From: Imbroritus primus
GTDB taxonomy: Bacteria; Pseudomonadota; Gammaproteobacteria; Burkholderiales; Burkholderiaceae
Assembly (NCBI RefSeq): GCF_964332355.1
Contig: NZ_OZ201293.1
Location: 1,922,001 to 1,986,000 of the forward strand
DNA length: 64,000 nt
Direction of reading: 5' to 3'
Both the position numbers and the translations under genes were made by a program. Each line of letters starts with the position of its first letter. Positions within the stretch are counted from its first letter, which is position 1. A model generated the notes under the pieces. That model was not told the origin of the DNA. It was given only the letters and a program-made list of their open reading frames with translations, and made no database searches. Positions 62,446 to 64,000 of this stretch are shown in pieces.

Positions 62446-63729
62446 TCAACCGCCACTGAACCAGCGCGCCGGCACGATTACGAGGTCCGGAAAGATCACC
62501 AGCAGGAACAGGACGATCAGCTGCGCCAGCAGGAACGGCCACACGCCCTTCATGATGTCGTCCATGGTGATCTTCGATGTGCCTGCCACTACATTCAGCA
62601 CAGTGCCGACCGGCGGCGTAATCAAGCCAATGGCGCAGTTCATGATGAACAGCACGCCGAAGTAGATCGGATCGATACCCGCGGCCTTCACCACCGGCAG
62701 CAGCACCGGGGTAAGGATCAGGATGGTCGGGATCATGTCCATGGCCGTGCCAATCACGACGACCAGCACCATGATCATGAACATCAGCAGGATCTTGTTG
62801 CCGAGGAACGGCTCGAGTACCTCGATCACCAGCGACGGCAGATCCGCAATCGTGATCAGCCACGCGGACACCAGCGCCGCGGCCATCAGGAACATCACGA
62901 CTGCACTGGTCTTGGCGGAAGTCAGGAAAAGCTCGTACAGCTGGTGGATCTTCAGCTCGCGATACACGAACACAGCGATCACGAGCGAGTACACCACCGC
63001 CACCACGGCGGCCTCGGTCGGCGTAAACACGCCCATCCGCAAGCCCACCACGATGATCACCGGCAGCAAGAGCGCCCAGAAGCCATCCAGAACGGCACGC
63101 AGGCGATCCTTCAGCGGCAGGCGGGGCGCCGGCGCGGCATCTTCCTTGCGAACCACCCACCACCATGCAACCACCAGGCCGCCGGCCAGCAGCAGGCCCG
63201 GCACGATCCCCGCGAGGAACAGCTTGGTAATCGACAGGCCACCTGCGACGCCAAACACGATGAAACCCACCGACGGTGGAATCACCGGAGCGATACAGCC
63301 GGCAGCGGCCACCAGTCCGGCGGACGAATTGCGGTTATGTCCGGCCGCCACCATCATCGGCACCATCAACGCCGAGAGCGCAGCCGCATCGGCCACGGCC
63401 GAGCCCGACAAGGCGGCGATCACGCAGCCGGCCAGGATCGCGACATAGCCCAGGCCGCCCTTGATATGGCCAACCAGCGCCAGCGCAACATTGACGATGC
63501 GCTTGGACAGGCCGCCCGAGTTCATGATCTCGCCAGCCAGCAGGAAGAACGGTACGGCCATCAGCGCAAAGCTGTCGGCGCCGTTGAGCACGTTCTGCGC
63601 GATGATCTGCGCATCGAACATGTCGAGGTGGAACATCAGCGCCATGCCACACAGCAGCAGCGCAAACGCGATAGGCATGCCGAGCGCCATGGAGCCCAGC
63701 AGCGAAGTGATGAAAATGGTAATCGTCAC
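62446..63729 (-). CDS. dctM: TRAP transporter large permease
   Basis: The 427-residue protein has about 12 helices, typical DctM stretches GSAVADAAALSALMVPMM, IPPSVGFIVFGVAGG and the ITPPVGTVLNVVAG motif near the C-terminus. It forms the transport path with the small subunit encoded upstream. Confidence 0.95.
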   Translation of the reverse strand: MTITIFITSLLGSMALGMPIAFALLLCGMALMFHLDMFDAQIIAQNVLNGADSFALMAVPFFLLAGEIMNSGGLSKRIVNVALALVGHIKGGLGYVAILAGCVIAALSGSAVADAAALSALMVPMMVAAGHNRNSSAGLVAAAGCIAPVIPPSVGFIVFGVAGGLSITKLFLAGIVPGLLLAGGLVVAWWWVVRKEDAAPAPRLPLKDRLRAVLDGFWALLLPVIIVVGLRMGVFTPTEAAVVAVVYSLVIAVFVYRELKIHQLYELFLTSAKTSAVVMFLMAAALVSAWLITIADLPSLVIEVLEPFLGNKILLMFMIMVLVVVIGTAMDMIPTILILTPVLLPVVKAAGIDPIYFGVLFIMNCAIGLITPPVGTVLNVVAGTSKITMDDIMKGVWPFLLAQLIVLFLLVIFPDLVIVPARWFSGG

Positions 63730-63747
63730 AGTTGTCTCCTGAGTCGC

Positions 63748-64000
63748 TTACAGGGCTTTTGCCTGCATCTTGTTTTCCGCTTCGATCCGCTCGATCTCAG
63801 CTGCTTCTTCGGACTCTTTCACTGCAACCAGTTCGCTCTCGGTTACCTTGCCCGTCATCACGCGGTACAGCTCGACCACCAGGATCGCGCCGACCGAAAT
63901 GCCAAACAGCACGCCCACGCCATAGAACAGGCCCATGGAGTAACCCGACACCGGCGACTTCACATGCATGTTGATCTCGGCCTGCAGCCAGCTGCCCTGC
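63748..64000 (-). CDS. dctQ: TRAP transporter small permease, partial (N-terminus off the right edge)
   Basis: The C-terminal part (about 83 residues) is visible. The frame stays open past the ATG at 63969 to the window edge (QGSWLQAEINMHVKSPVSGY), so that ATG is internal. A hydrophobic helix (MGLFYGVGVLFGISVGAILV) and an acidic tail follow. Its stop lies 18 bases before the dctM start. Confidence 0.9.
   Translation of the reverse strand, partial: QGSWLQAEINMHVKSPVSGYSMGLFYGVGVLFGISVGAILVVELYRVMTGKVTESELVAVKESEEAAEIERIEAENKMQAKAL

Noticed and set aside
1..64000. CRISPR array, rRNA genes or insertion sequences
   Set aside because: No regularly spaced repeats, rRNA sequence or transposase gene were seen in the window.

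Overview
The window looks like chromosomal DNA of a high-GC betaproteobacterium of the order Burkholderiales, most like the Ralstonia/Cupriavidus/Pandoraea branch of the Burkholderiaceae. The evidence is the rpsP-rimM-trmD-rplS block, a parE/lytic transglycosylase/parC cluster, the orn, M48 peptidase, rsgA and CobD/CbiB-like neighbourhood, and pmbA-darP-mog. I cannot name the species from the sequence alone.

Left part (1-6100): a very large unrecognised protein runs off the left edge on the minus strand. It is followed by an L-lactate permease, a gene-poor stretch of about 780 bases, and a 320-residue protein with a Ser/Thr/Pro-rich N-terminus that resembles a secreted effector. From 6149 to 12613 a minus-strand series encodes topoisomerase IV (parE, parC), a lytic transglycosylase between them, and a two-gene CHR-family (chromate-type) transporter. 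Up to 19400 there are an MFS transporter with a tiny overlapping membrane protein, the ABC-F ATPase Uup, a CorC/TlyC-type CBS protein and a BenE-type permease.

19527-24024: a tRNA-Arg(CCU) gene is the attachment site of a 4.4-kb prophage remnant. The element is bounded by a 23-base direct repeat of the tRNA 3' end. It carries an integrase, an overlapping excisionase, a chain of tiny overlapping genes, an HD hydrolase, and a minus-strand gene that appears to be a deletion-made chimera of a nuclease N-terminus and a metallophosphoesterase C-terminus.

24079-36391: nhaA; an iron-type ABC permease and ATPase facing each other across a Fur-like box; an RhlE-type helicase; the ergothioneine pair egtD and an EgtB homologue that has lost all its iron-binding histidines; a yybP-ykoY manganese riboswitch in front of a TerC-family exporter; thyA and folA.

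36531-42893 holds the most interesting system: six consecutive secreted-protein genes matching the fapABCDEF functional-amyloid operon in order, size and content. They are preceded by a near-consensus sigma-54 promoter and, 64 bases further upstream, a perfect 16+16-base palindrome. A convergent gene encodes a VpsR-like enhancer-binding protein with an intact GAFTGA loop. Together these suggest a self-contained, sigma-54-dependent and possibly c-di-GMP-responsive amyloid biofilm module.

42894-64000 is mostly housekeeping: pmbA, darP, mog, an AEC permease, orn, an M48 protease, rsgA, a CobD/CbiB-like protein, a Nudix CoA pyrophosphatase, the rplS-trmD-rimM-rpsP block, a PQQ-type sugar dehydrogenase, a TM2 protein, a radical SAM protein, a divergent Lrp/DadA pair, a second MFS transporter, and a TRAP dicarboxylate transporter (dctP, dctM, partial dctQ) that runs off the right edge.
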